Part shown: positions 48,331-60,277 of the stretch, one piece after another
Layout: each line of letters opens with the position of its first letter
How positions within the stretch are numbered: the first letter of the stretch is position 1
NCBI GenBank assembly: GCA_003024785.1
Contig: PUQB01000036.1
Coordinates: 784,090-848,089 of the forward strand
Length of the DNA stretch: 64,000 nucleotides
Direction of reading: 5' to 3'
Source of the DNA: Selaginella tamariscina
Lineage: Eukaryota > Streptophyta > Lycopodiopsida > Selaginellales > Selaginellaceae
Translations under genes and position numbers: made by a program
Notes under the pieces: generated by a model
Told to the model about the DNA's origin: nothing
Seen by the model: only the letters and a program-made list of their open reading frames with translations
The model's database searches: none

Positions 48331-50165
48331 AAGATGCAGGAATGTGCAACTTTGGACATTTATATATTTATCTATATATACTAAGGATATATAAAGGATA
48401 ACACATGCATACACATATAATATATTCCTTACAAGGGAAAGTTATATTTATACCCTTAAAATTAATCCTATTTGTGTATATACAGTTAAAAAATTTAAAT
48501 TTACATATATATAATTGAAGAACTTCAATTATAAACATATATAAAAAAAAGTGTTAATAAAAAATGGAATATTTTTTAAACTTATTATATTATATTGTGA
48601 TTCATATGTTTAATATGTTGTATTTTGAACCTAAATATAATAAAATATAAATTAATTAAATTTTAATGATTTTTTAAAAGTATTTTTTAATTTTTAATTT
48701 TAAAATTTATGAAGTTTTAAACTAAAGTTTCAGGTATATATGTAAATATAAGTTTTAATTAAAATTAGTTAGTTTATAATATTTCAAATTAGATTCATAA
48801 ACATGTATAAAAAATATATTTACTTAATATTATTATTTTAAAAGTCAAAAATTATGATTAAAGTTGTTCAAGGGTATATATATAATTTTAAAACTTTTAA
48901 AGGGGTATGTATGTAAATATAAAACTTTTAGGGGTATATATTAAATATAATAAATTTCAAGAATATGAATATAATTTTCCTTATTATTTATTATAAATAC
49001 AACTTTCAAAAGAAGTTTCATGACTTTCATTATGTTTCTAAAACATACATTAAAATAAATATTTAAGAGATCTTCATTAAAAAGCCCTAAACTCTTTTGA
49101 AAGCCTAATTTGATTAGACAATGACCATGATATTTATAAGTGAAAAAGTCTTATCAACATAAGTGTATGTGTGTGAGAGTTTTTATTTTAACTTGTTTAT
49201 ATTAGATATAATTGAAATGAATATTACTATTACCTAGTAAATTAATTATTTATATATTATGTAGAGTACATGGCCAGAGTTGACACTCACTATTTAGCAG
49301 TAATATGATGTTTTACACTACTTAAGTATTGTAAGTGCTTGTTTATGCAAGTTTATATTATTCATAATTTGTATATGTTTTTGTTTTTTGCATGTGGTTG
49401 TTAACTTACTATTAATATATGTTTATAAATGTGTTAATTAAATTTTGTTCTATTCAAATTACCCTCTAAATATATTAAGTATGTATGTACTAAGTGTGAG
49501 TGAGTGGGAATGTGTATGTGTGAGAGAGAAATGTACATACATATATATATGTTTATATATCATACTTTAAATTTATATTTTAACTCAATTAGAATTATAA
49601 ATATTTCAATCTTAATTATAAAAACAATTTTAATAAATTAGTTACATTTCTTTTATTTTACATTAGGTTTTAAAAACATAAAATAAGAATTAAAGTAAAC
49701 CTTATTGGTGTTTATTATTTATATGTGGATAGAAAAAATTAAAAACCTTAAGATGAATAATTATTTTCTTACACATTTAGTTTTATTAAAGTATTGCATG
49801 TTAAACTCATAGTTGTATGGTTTCAAAATTGATAATAATATTATGGATATTATCATTTAATATTAAATTCTCTTTGTTTTAGACTTTTTAATACTTTTTA
49901 TTAAAACTTAGTAAGTGTAGTAGTAACATTTGATTTAATAGTTTTCTTTTTATAGAAGTAGGTTTGCACAAAAGAAATACACATTTAGGTAAAACTTAAA
50001 TAAATAAACATAGATTGTAATATGTTTAATTAATACATGTAATATTAATATCTCTATTATGTGTAGTAATGTTAAAGATCTATTTTAAAAAGTTTTTAAG
50101 TATCGACAACTTAAATTCTTTTTTTAGTGGTGCCGTAACAAACATTTTTAAAAAATGTTGTAACA
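48331..50165. other. AT-rich intergenic DNA
   Basis: No gene is seen. It contains the possible MITE at 48436-48985, TG/GA runs near 49498-49530 and otherwise low-complexity A/T sequence. Confidence 0.4.
48436..48985. mobile_element. Possible MITE-like inverted-repeat element
   Basis: The left end GGGAAAGTTATATTTATACC and the reverse complement of the right end (AAGGAAAATTATATTCATAT) match at about 23 of 29 positions. The right half carries three GGGGTATATATA-like repeats. The ends are AT-rich, so the similarity could partly be chance. No clear target duplication was found. Confidence 0.35.
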
Positions 50166-50169
50166 TATA

Positions 50170-50766
50170 AAACTTCACTATATCTTTAAACCTTACCATG
50201 AGACAAAGCGGGATTAAAACGCACTGCACAAACAGAAAGCCCTAATGTCTATGTAGCAAGGTGTGTCGTGTAACAATGACGACGTAGAACAGCAGCCTAT
50301 ACAAGACGCTCCAACCCAGCAGCGCCTAACACGTCGACCTGACCCATGTCCATGGTTTTCAGAATGTCATGGCCTCAACCATCGGTGTAGTTTGTGGTCT
50401 TCACAGCTCCCAGCGCCCCGGGCGTCTCCAGCCTTAGCATCGGTTGCCGTGCCGGAACTGGTTGGTTAGCAAGGCCTCGAGGGGTACTTCATCGTGGAGA
50501 TGAGCCAACGGAGCGCCCTTGAGGAAGTAGCCGCAGTTGAGGAAGAAAAGGGCGGTAGCCCATGATGTCGTTTGGCACGATGGCCCAGAAGACATGACGA
50601 ACGGATTCGTGGTGATGAGCAAATGAGCCCCCCCTGCAGCTTGACTGCGAACCAGGTGAATGTCAGGTTGACGATGAAGATCGCTACCGTGTGCTATGAG
50701 GCCCTGTGATGCTCCTGTCAAAGTCATTCTCGTCGTCCTGCAAGAGTCCACATATAACCGATGCAA
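50170..50766. other. GC-rich island of unknown nature
   Basis: Sharp contrast to the flanking A/T sequence. Frames are open on both strands for 60-110 codons (for example minus strand 50766-50434, HRLYVDSCRTTRMTLTGASQ...), but none resembles a protein I know. It could be a decayed gene or retroelement piece, or recently inserted DNA. Confidence 0.35.
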
Positions 50767-52133
50767 TAGATATTATACATTTAAACAATGTGAGTACAAT
50801 ATTTGGAAGATTATTTTTTATGGTGGATATTATAAGAATATGCAACATGTGATTTACTAGAATATTTTAACATGTAATTTACTTTCATGTGATTTACTAA
50901 AAGACTGATGCAGGAATTGAATCAAATTCCGTATTATATAATCCGGTTTGTTTAATCATCCCCTTAAACTGGTTGCTTAACCTTTATAATGCTTTTAATA
51001 TATCTAATGTCAAGTACCCACTGTGGTTGTATATTTACAATATGTCTGTGTCTGTGTGTATGAATACATATCTAGAACATATACACACCTCATATATGTT
51101 CATTGCATACAGACGTCTGACCTTGTCTGAAATAAAAGTTGGTAATTGTTCATAGTCATACATACACATATAGTGTTTACATGATGTATATCCACACATA
51201 CAAACTATATGTCTACCGCGCGCGCGCGTGTATTATCAGTATTTGGTTGCTGGTTCTTATTAAGAGGATTGAACAAATAGGACACATGCACAGGCACACA
51301 CCTACACTTGGAAAAACATATATAGTGCATATATGGTGTACATACTCACACAATAACAACATCTTTTTCCTATATATAAACTCTTCCAGAAAAGTTTTAT
51401 ACACACTCAGTTTTATGTATTATCATGAACACATATTGGGAATGAACTGGCATTTGTGGTGGAGAGAACAACTGGATACACAGTTGCTCAGCAGCTGTAC
51501 TTACCAGGGAACAAAGAACTCACTAATTTAATAAATATACATTTGAATTAAATTATAACTATAATTCATCTATGATTCAGTGATATGGTAAGTAAATAGG
51601 TCAGAAAGCTATATGCATATACTAACCAAGATGTATGCGTGTGTGGGTGTCTCTCTCTCTCTCTATATATATATATATGTGTGTGTGGGTGTTGTGTGTG
51701 TATGAATGTAGTATTTGTTATTCATATGTCTTATATGTAAATTCTCTAAGTTTTTAATCTTATAGAACCCAGTAAATTTGCAGCAAACAGGCTTGGATCT
51801 CAATACGAATTAAAAATTAATTTATCAAATTGTAAAAATAACAAATAATAAATGGATCTGTATACTCTTGTTACTGTATTTCTTGAGGCAAATAATATTC
51901 ACCATAAAAGCTTCATATTTTAACCTAAATCCAAAGCACCATTATTTGAATTTCTAAAAGACTACCGTGGCGCTCTGCATTTCCGTAACCTAAATTTAAT
52001 TCAAACATGAATTTCTTTATGTATTTAATTTATCGAACAGTATTAAGTAATTCCCGGAAGAATATTCCTTGGCTTTAGAGAAATCGGTTTATATGAAAGG
52101 GGACTAGGTATCTTAGCAAGAGCGAGAAACAAA
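50767..52133. other. AT-rich DNA with one half of a local duplication
   Basis: 50985-51420 is similar to 53290-53520 (shared TATCTAATGTCAAGTACCCAC and the CAGTATTTGGTTGCTGG block). Around 51425-51530 there is a protein-like stretch (IGNELAFVVERTTGYTVAQQ) without start or family. There is a TC/TA/TG run at 51648-51700. Confidence 0.4.
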
Positions 52134-52313
52134 ATGGGCAAGGCAAGTATGAAGAGGGCATTGGGCGCTAAAGAGATGGGGGCAGTGAAGGCACTTATCA
52201 AGCTCAGTAAGGACTCCGGCGTACACAGGCTGTGTGGTCTCAAGTGGGCCAAAACCGGCAAGCGTTCTCCCCGCAAGCTCATCCCGTCGTATGCAGCTCT
52301 CATGGTAAACTAA
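52134..52313 (+). CDS. Small basic reading frame of unknown function
   Basis: 59 residues, MGKASMKRALGAKEMGAVKA then LIKLSKDSGVHRLCGLKWAK and TGKRSPRKLIPSYAALMVN. It is lysine/arginine-rich, in a locally GC-richer patch with an AAAATGG start context. The end CTCATG|GTAAAC could equally be an exon end with a donor site, the apparent stop then being intronic. Its second half is repeated at 52755-52836. No homologue is recognised. Confidence 0.35.
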   Translation: MGKASMKRALGAKEMGAVKALIKLSKDSGVHRLCGLKWAKTGKRSPRKLIPSYAALMVN

Positions 52314-52324
52314 GCATGGCCTCC

Positions 52325-52367
<43 letters not shown>

Positions 52368-52930
52368 CCTCAAATTGCAGTCAGAAATTGCTCAGTGTGT
52401 GTCTCTAAGCCTCTCTAAGTCTACGAAGGGGTAGGGATTTAGTCCCGCCGGCATACCGAGCGTGGCCGGGACCTCCGGCTTGGCGCGCTGGTGCGGGTGG
52501 AATTGATAGAGTTACAATCAATCAGATCTTTAGAAGTCCCGGCACTTATCACAATCTGGAACTATCTGTACGCGGTGGGGTAGAGCCGTCGGTTCAGCAA
52601 CGGCACGCAGAAATAGAGATTTTAGGTACTCGAAGCGCGAGAAATACCATCCAATGCCGTGCCTAGCTCTCCAATGGCTGGGAATGGGAGAGAGAAAGAG
52701 AGCCTCAAATTGCAATCAGTGAGTCTCTAATTGCTCAGTGTGTGCTCTCTGAAGGTGTGTGGTCTCCAGTGGCCAAAACCGGCAAGCGTTCTCCCGCAAG
52801 CTCATCCCGTCGTTTGCAGCTCTCATGGTAAACTAAGCCTTCCAAGAGAGAGAGCCTCGAATTGCAATCAGTGAGTCTCTAATTGCTAGTGTGTGCTCTC
52901 TAAGCCTCTCTGAGAAGTCCATGCGTGTGT
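52191..52930 (+). repeat. Local duplication cluster around the small frame
   Basis: The 3' half of the small frame recurs at 52755-52836, including GTAAACTAAGC. A following motif, GCCTCAAATTGCA...TTGCTCAGTGTGTG, occurs three times (about 52371, 52691, 52855). A (GA)n run is at 52329-52366. A distinct GC-rich insert at 52440-52500 (CCGGCATACCGAGCGTGGCC) has no match in the window. Confidence 0.7.
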
Positions 52931-53050
52931 GTGATCTGTGTGTGTGCGTGTGAACATATGGACAACAACCATGTATATTGCACCAATCAAATTTATATAA
53001 TAGGATGAAGTTTGTTCTTAACTCTATCAGCATGTTTAATATGTATTTCT

Positions 53051-53142
53051 GTACATACATGTCTGTGTATACGTTGCTCAATGAGACAGTACATATGTAC
53101 ATACATGTCTGTGTATACGTTGCTCAATGAGACAGTACATAT
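53051..53142. repeat. 46-bp perfect tandem duplication
   Basis: GTACATACATGTCTGTGTAT and the next 26 bp are repeated head to tail at 53051 and 53097. Confidence 0.95.
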
Positions 53143-53193
53143 GTACACATTCTTCAATCAATAGATGAAATGTATAAGCTTGAATCATCTATA

Positions 53194-53285
53194 TAAAAAA
53201 AAACTGGGGATGCCGGGAATTGAACCTGGATCTGAAACTGCGTAATGTGTAATCGGTTGCTTGATATCCACTAAGCCGGTCCTTA
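53194..53285 (-). ncRNA. tRNA-like pol III unit (tRNA-derived SINE head or tRNA relic)
   Basis: On the minus strand an A-box-like CCGGCTTAGTGGATA is followed about 40 bp later by a good B box, AGGTTCAATTCCC, then GGCATCCCCAG and a run of nine T, a pol III terminator. A T-arm can be drawn, but the 5' end does not pair with GGCATCCCC as an acceptor stem, so a working tRNA is unlikely. Confidence 0.55.
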
Positions 53286-53980
53286 ATATTTATAATGTCT
53301 TTAAATATATCCAATGTCAAAAAAGTACCCACCGTAATATGTATCGCACACAAACTTATGTCTACACACGCCCATTATCAGTACTTGGTTGCTGGTGCCT
53401 ATTCAAATAGGTTAAGTATATACGTGTACATACACAATAACACACTCAATACACATCTTTCTTCTACACTTGGAAAAAATATATATGCATGTACATACGC
53501 ACACAATAACACACACACACACGCATGCTCAAGTATTGACATTGATAATACAAATAGCATCGTACGTATATTTACGTGTATGACATTCATAAGTGCTTTA
53601 CATACACAAAAAAAATTTTATATATACTAGCTAGTACATATACAGTTATGACCGTATAAGTATAGACTATACAGGATCACATATACATGTATGTGATACA
53701 CAATACATGTATATATTATTTTAACTCTTCCAAGGCTCATTTTGTTGAACAAAGACATTATGTTGAACTCCAGTCTGTTTTTGCTATTATAAATATTTAC
53801 TAGCATATTATATATGATATCATATATAAATCAGTATATATATAGTGCATAAGTCGTGTATATGTGCATATTATATTTTGTATACTAGTGACTGTTAACC
53901 CAGAGTATTTAGTAGGGACTCCAAGTTATAGCATTCTTATAGCAGCAGGCATCAAAGGTTACCTTTATGCTTATACAAAT
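53286..53980. other. AT-rich DNA, second half of a local duplication
   Basis: 53290-53520 matches 50985-51420. The remainder is CA/TA-rich. No gene is seen. Confidence 0.4.
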
Positions 53981-54900
53981 GTTGATTTTGCGGGCTGAAT
54001 TTGATTCTCAGGTTCACTAGCGGGAGTTGTTACTTGATTAATGGTGTTATTTCTTGGTTTTTAAAACACCATAAGTGTATTGCAATGTCTATTACAAAAG
54101 CTGAGTATGTGCTGCTAGAGAGATCATTTGAATTTGTCATCTTCTAGATGATATCAGTCATTGTATAGCACAAAGTGATATGCTTTAGCTTGGGATCTTG
54201 TTTTGCAAAGTCAAAGCATATTGAAGTTATTATTATTATGCGCTTTGAGGTTTTGCAAAAGGTCATCAATATGATTCCTTTAAACACAACAAAACAACAT
54301 GTTGATCTCTTGACTAAGCTCTTTTCAAGTTAGCTTTCAACATTATTGTATTGCACTTGGGGTTATGAGCGTTTACTCATGGACATTAGTTCCACATTGC
54401 CATGAGTTTTTCCTCTAAAAGCCCAAAGATTTTCCATCCATGTTTAGTGGGTTACTTACATAAATTAGAGCTATATAAGGCTTTTAAGTATGTAATACAT
54501 AATGAGTTTCTTTCTTGAGGCTTTAAACAAATTGAATTTGTAAACTCTAATTGGACTGAGAATCCCAATAGTAAACATTCCACCACATGTTTTTTCTATC
54601 GTGCTCCATCAGAGGTGCAAGGTTGTAAGTAAACAAATAGCACTTTCATTATGCGAGGCACAATATATGGGAACCTAAACAGTAATAAGGGAGATTGTGT
54701 AGTTGTAACAATTTATAAAGGAAATAAGTATAGTCAAGCTGACACCATTGTTCTCTATAATGATAACAAAAGCATCATTAATTAATAGAGAACCAGATTC
54801 TTTACAAATTGAATATAGTATGCATATCATTTATAAGAGATTGAGTGATCACAATGGAAGATCAGTTCGAATGGGCTGACTAATCTCTTAATTGAATTTT
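53981..54900 (+). mobile_element. Ty1/copia fossil, RNase H and 3' end
   Basis: 53981-54340 reads in pieces like the copia RNase H region (SWF-, HKCIAMSITKAEYVLL) and the tail that follows it. 54620-54880 holds a second similar stretch around ADTIVLYNDNKSI. Several overlapping remnants are likely. Broken with many breaks; old. Confidence 0.6.
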
Positions 54901-55383
54901 CTAATTAGCCTGTAATAATATATTTGCTATATTGCATTATTCTAACACTTCATGCTTTCATGGATAAGTGGGAGTACCTTGTTTAAGTAAAGTGTTAGTA
55001 CATTTTTTATTATATCTTTATTTAAAACTTGAGTAATTTGGCTTATATTTAATATAAGAAATCTCTAATATTTTAAATAGTCAAAAGGTCAATAAAAAGG
55101 AATTCATATAATATGTGATAGCGTAGGAGCTTGCATAAATTGCCCAAGGCTATTAACAGCAAAAGATCTGGTGCAATGGCCAATATACATAAGAATGCTA
55201 AAATTGGTTGGACATTAATAGAATCCATCCATTATGTAGTGTGAAATTAAATCACAAATTTGCTTGGTAAAGCTTAGATGAATAGAATCCGTAGGAAGTT
55301 AAGACTCAGCATTGATGAGATAAGATTCATAATTAAAGATAAGTATAATGTCATCAATGTATAGCGTAATAATAATGAAAGAA

Positions 55384-56150
55384 TCACCTAAGAACATTAG
55401 TATCAACCATAATATTAGTAGCTCCAAAACTAAAACCACGTAGAAAAGAGTTCATCTTGGTGTACCATGCTCGAGCAGCTTGTTTAAGGCCATAAAGATC
55501 CATAAAAATTTGCTCATCTAAATCATCATTAAGAAACACAGTCTTCACATCCATTTGATGAACGTGAAGATTATACTCTGCTGCAAAAGCCAAAAAAATC
55601 CAAATGGTGGTAATACGCACAACATGCAAAAAGGTCTCATGATAATTAAAATTAGGTTGTTGAGAAAACCCTTTGGCAATGAAATGAGATTTGCATGGAT
55701 GTATAATGTTGGTATTCCTTTTACTTGAGCTTAAAGAACCATTTAGATTGGATAGCAATACATTCTAGCAATAAAGCACATAAAACCCATAATATATGTT
55801 TTTGAATAAGTGAAAAGAACTCATCATTTGCAACCTTGAGCCATAATCTAGCATCAGATCATGACATAGCTTTTGACCATGAGCAAGGCTCTGAGTTAGA
55901 GGTGGAAATAAAAAAAGAACGTAACCATCTAATTAAGTGGATGCACATCGAATACGAGCATTATGTCAAGGTGTTTGACCTAATTATTGACTAGACAAAT
56001 CTGTATTAGTGGCAGAGGTGTCATTAGAAAAAAATGATGATAAAGCTTGTGACTAAATAGCAACACCATTAGAAGAAGAAGTGGAAGAAGAACTTAATAC
56101 ATAATTACTAAGTGAGGCAAAGGTGATTGATGCTTTTATTATCCATGAGA
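55384..56150 (-). mobile_element. Ty1/copia fossil, reverse transcriptase part
   Basis: The minus strand shows the start of a copia RT: FIAKGFSQQPNFNYHETF, LHVHQMDVKTVFLNDDL and LYGLKQAARAW. Upstream (to about 56150) lies a Ser-rich linker like that between integrase and RT. Broken with several breaks. It is in the opposite orientation to the copia piece at 53981-54900. Confidence 0.8.
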
Positions 56151-58330
56151 ATAATAGGTTTTTAGAAAAGTCTCAAGGACTTCTTTACCACAAGAAGAAG
56201 AGGATAACGTAAGAAAAGCATCCTTTGTGAAAAATAACATGACGAGAACAAAGAACTTTGTTGGCACCAGAAAATACAAAAAATAATAAGGTAAAAAACT
56301 ATGCATAATTTTGCAAATATAATGATACAAATTTTTTGATCAAAATTCATTCAAATATAGTAATAACACATTTTATTTCTTTTCACATTTAAATTATATT
56401 TATATTTCAAAATGGTAAATGCAATTTGAAAATAAGTCATACTCTATAACTAAATTAGGGAGAGTTTTATACTTTGTAAATAAGTAACTCTTGTTATATG
56501 AGTGATAAGAAGGAAGAATGTTTTAGTTCATTAAAATATAAATATTTATTTATGAATTATATAATATTTAACATAATATATTATTACATAATGTTTAACA
56601 TAGGATGTGTATGTGAGGGACCATCCACTATGGAGTGCGTGTGAGAGATAATTAAAGAGGAGTATATATTATAACATATATTTATATATCTATGCACAAA
56701 ATATATCACCACTATAAACAAATTAGTGTGAGAGAGACAAAAAAAAAAAAAAATACATTGTAGAAACATATACATGTGTATGTCATGTTAGGAGACGAGA
56801 TAAGAGTGTATATTAACATATACTTGTGCCTATGCACAAAATATACTAGTTTGTGCATATACCACCACTTATGAACAAAATATATTCCCAAGGAACTCGA
56901 ACTCATAACAACAAATTTTAAAATCCTTATGATTTACTAAAAAATTAGGTCAATTTAATAATAAAAATATCATCTGAGCCATTCATCAGTGTTTAGGGTT
57001 AGGGTTCATTAGCCGGGTGACTCTATGCAGCTCTGGATTTTTATATTCTAGGTATAATTTGCTCTTAATCATTTTCCTAACAATGCATTTATATTTATAA
57101 GGGGATTTTACATTAAAGATGGGAATTTGCTCATGAAGATTGAATCTTATTGGGTCTCTTTGGGTAGGCTTTCACATTGTTTAATTCTACACACATATAT
57201 AAGTACCCATGTTTTCATCTTTGCCACATTTTTTGAGTTTGTATATTCATCTATTTTTACACATATATATGTTAAATGTTTTCTTTATATATGTTTTATG
57301 TGTGTATGTATGTGTATATTTGTGTGTTTATATGTATATATATGTCAAATTAAAAAAATAACATTATATACTACATATGTACAATAATTACATGAATAAA
57401 TATATTAGTGTGTGTGTATGTCTATATATGTGTATATATGAACACAATAAATGTAGCAAAAAAGGTGTTTTTGGTGAACATTTTTTAGCATGAACTTATG
57501 GAATATTCTTTGTTATGTTATTGTTACATATATTTATATATGTATATGTATGTAGTGTGTGTGTGTATGCATAAATATATATGTGTGTGTGAGTGTGTGT
57601 GTGTATGCATAAATATATATGTGTGTGTTATTTATTTTCCATGTATCCCAGCAGTTCTTTTTTCTCTTTAATTTCGCACACACACACATATATCTTGTTG
57701 AGTACCCATGTTGTTTCCATGTTTACTCAGAGTTTGTGTGCATACATATATTATCTTTCTCTCTCTCTCTCTATCTATCTATTGTATTATATGGTTTTTT
57801 TTTTTGTTTTTTTTTGTGTATATACACACACACACCTTATAAGATTATATGTATTATATTATATTTTCCATGTATCCCATAGTTCTTCTTTTTTCTCTTC
57901 AACTCCAACACACAAATATATCTTTCTGTGGGTGCTCATGTTGTTTCCATGTTTGTTGTTCTCTAGTTTATGTGCATACATATATTTATCTTTCTCTCTC
58001 TATATGTATTATATGTTTTTGTGTGTATGTATAATAACACATACACAATTAGGGGTTTATATGCATAATTACTTAAAGCTTGGAAGAAAACTTAAGAAGA
58101 GAGAGAGAAGTGGGAAATTAATGATTTAATATTTTGTTGTTTATTTTAATTAAGGAAAGTTTAGAGTTTTTATTAAGTATATAATATAACTAAAAACAAT
58201 TGCATATAAATACAATGCAAAAAACAAACCTAAAAAGAAGTAAATAAACTATACAAAATATCTATATAATATATTACAAGGCAAGTTAAGTTCAACCCTT
58301 ATATGTTTTTTACTGTAAAAATAACAAAAA
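56151..58330. repeat. AT/microsatellite-rich insertion with tandem units
   Basis: It lies between two copia remnants of the same strand. Around 57640-57725 and 57868-57955 two diverged units of about 230 bp share TTTCCATGTATCCCA, a T/C-rich stretch, (CA)n and CATGTTGTTTCCATGTTT; a third weak unit is near 57180. 56600-56720 and 56785-56890 form another pair. TTTAGGGTTAGGGTTC at 56993-57008 is telomere-like. No gene is recognised. Confidence 0.55.
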
Positions 58331-58690
58331 CTAAGGGTTTACATTTTTCCGGTGGTGGTTATATTATAAATGCTTCATAACCGATGAAAATGAGACATTG
58401 TCCAGGAGAATCAAGTTTTTCTTGAAGTTTAGGAGAAACAATAGCAAAAGCTTCACAACTGAAAATACATAAGTGAGATATATTTAGTTGTTTACCTGTT
58501 CAAAGTTGAAATAGCGCAGCAAAATCATCAATAGCAATGGAAAGATTGTGATTCAAAGTATAAACAACAGCAAAAGCAGCTTCAACCCAAAAACTCTTGG
58601 ACATACTAGCCAAAATGAGCATGTTACGCACCATATTAAGTATAATATGATTTGTTAAAGTTTACTTGGTGCCATGAAGACGGCTTGCAA
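58331..58690 (-). mobile_element. Ty1/copia fossil, end of the integrase part
   Basis: The minus strand reads like the copia integrase C-terminal region: MLILASMSKSFWVEAAFAVV, then LNISHLCIFSCEAFAIV and KCLIFIGYEAF-type words. Broken. It probably belongs to the same insertion as 55384-56150, split by the sequence at 56151-58330. Confidence 0.65.
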
Positions 58691-58772
58691 ATGCCAACCC
58701 TGGAATCCCTCTTTGGAAACCCCCTACAATATTTAGTAAAGTACCTATATTAGCAACCTATCTCAAGTCCAC

Positions 58773-59880
58773 TGTCAGGGCTCACCTTGTGAGTTAGGAT
58801 TTGTGAGCTAGTAAAGCTGCAAGTGTTGTTTTTAGCTTCGCGTGGATGAGGTGGTCGGAGCAAGGCCTCATCCACTAGTCTTGCAAAACATGAACTCAGG
58901 CAATCCTTTCCATGCTTGTGAGCAGGTTGACAGACCAAAGAATTGATTAACTCCTTAGACGTGACGTACTCGTCACAGGGCAAAATTTTGCCAATGATAA
59001 GGGTAGCCTAACCCAAAGATGAGACCACCCTTGTCGTGTGGAAGTTAGGTGTGCATAATAATATTGAGCTTAACTTGCACCGGTAGGAGAATAACCTAGA
59101 AACTCTTACTACATTTATTTATGTGACAAAGGCCCCCCCATTTCCTAATAGGGTAAGTGAGCTGGCATGGAATGCCAACCCTTAGTGCCCCTAACCCTTT
59201 TGACAAGTTATACTCTTTGAGAGAACCTAAATGGAACATTAAATTAGGGGAAAGTTTTCTAAAAAAGCTACGTGCTTTTGCCTAGAGTTTCTTGAGATAT
59301 CTAGTGACAGCCAGTCAGACTACTCCTAAACACCTAAGTGCATAAGTGGGGTTGTTTCTCATTATATTTAGGGTTTGCCACATAATCTAGTAAGTAACAA
59401 CAGTCAGCTTTCAAAGTAAAATAGATATCCGATTGCGCAGGACCTGCGCTTGGTGACCCGGCAGGCACAGCCAGGCGCACCTAATCTATATTTATCATTA
59501 TTCAATTGTTCGGCAGCACCAGGTTGAGTCATAGTAAAAACTATGACACACTCCCCATCTATAAAAATGTCAACATCCTCGTTAATGTAAGACTAGACTA
59601 GGTTAGGAAAAATTAACTAAAAAACTAATACTAATCACTCTTTGCAGAGTCAACAAAAAGTTCACAAGTTTTATTCCTTTTACATTATGGAAGCTAAGTA
59701 CTTCAAAACCATCATTCATTAAATAACAACTCAGTTATCGGAGGCACCACCTTCGATATGAAATTACCTGGAGACCTTTGCACATCCTACAAAGTCTGTC
59801 ACCTAACACATATAATATTTAGTTAATTTCTTTATTTTAATTAGTATTTATATTAAAGGCCTCTAGATAATATTGTTGGG
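58773..59880 (-). mobile_element. LARD-like fragment, copy 3
   Basis: An LTR-like part 58773-59550 begins TGTCAGGG and ends CTATGACACA, followed by CTCCCCATCT and about 330 bp of the interior. Compared with copies 1 and 2 the LTR is much shorter and more diverged, and 59421-59522 is a GC-richer segment absent from the others. Broken and the oldest-looking of the three. Confidence 0.75.
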
Positions 59881-60237
59881 GTTCACCTACCATTAACCTT
59901 ATACACACAATTGTAACAGACTTTAAATTTAACCCCCCAAGTATATAAACTTACATATTCAAAAAATTCATATTTTTATTTTTATTTATTTATGACCCCC
60001 TAAACTTAACTTAACTTTAAAAACTTCATGAAAATAAACCCCTATCCTTAACTTTTTATTAATTTATTTAAATAAAAACCTTAAAATAATATTATTTATT
60101 TATTATTTTATAAATTCATCTAGTTTGACCTTATGTTACTTTCTAAAAAATAAAGCTCTCGACACTTCTAATCCCGGCTCTCACATCATCATGAAGATCA
60201 AAAGAAGTCCCAAAATCATCCACTTGTTTTTCCCAAG

Positions 60238-60277
<40 letters not shown>

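Noticed and set aside
52043-52303. 86-codon minus-strand frame over the small basic frame
   Set aside because: It is antisense to the more protein-like plus-strand frame and leucine/proline-rich by composition.
56992-57008. Interstitial telomere tract
   Set aside because: Only about two TTAGGG-like units, too short to be more than chance or a telobox.
57593-58129. 178-codon frame in microsatellite-rich DNA
   Set aside because: It consists of Ser/Leu/Tyr/Cys/Val-rich translation of TC, TG and TA repeats; no real protein features.
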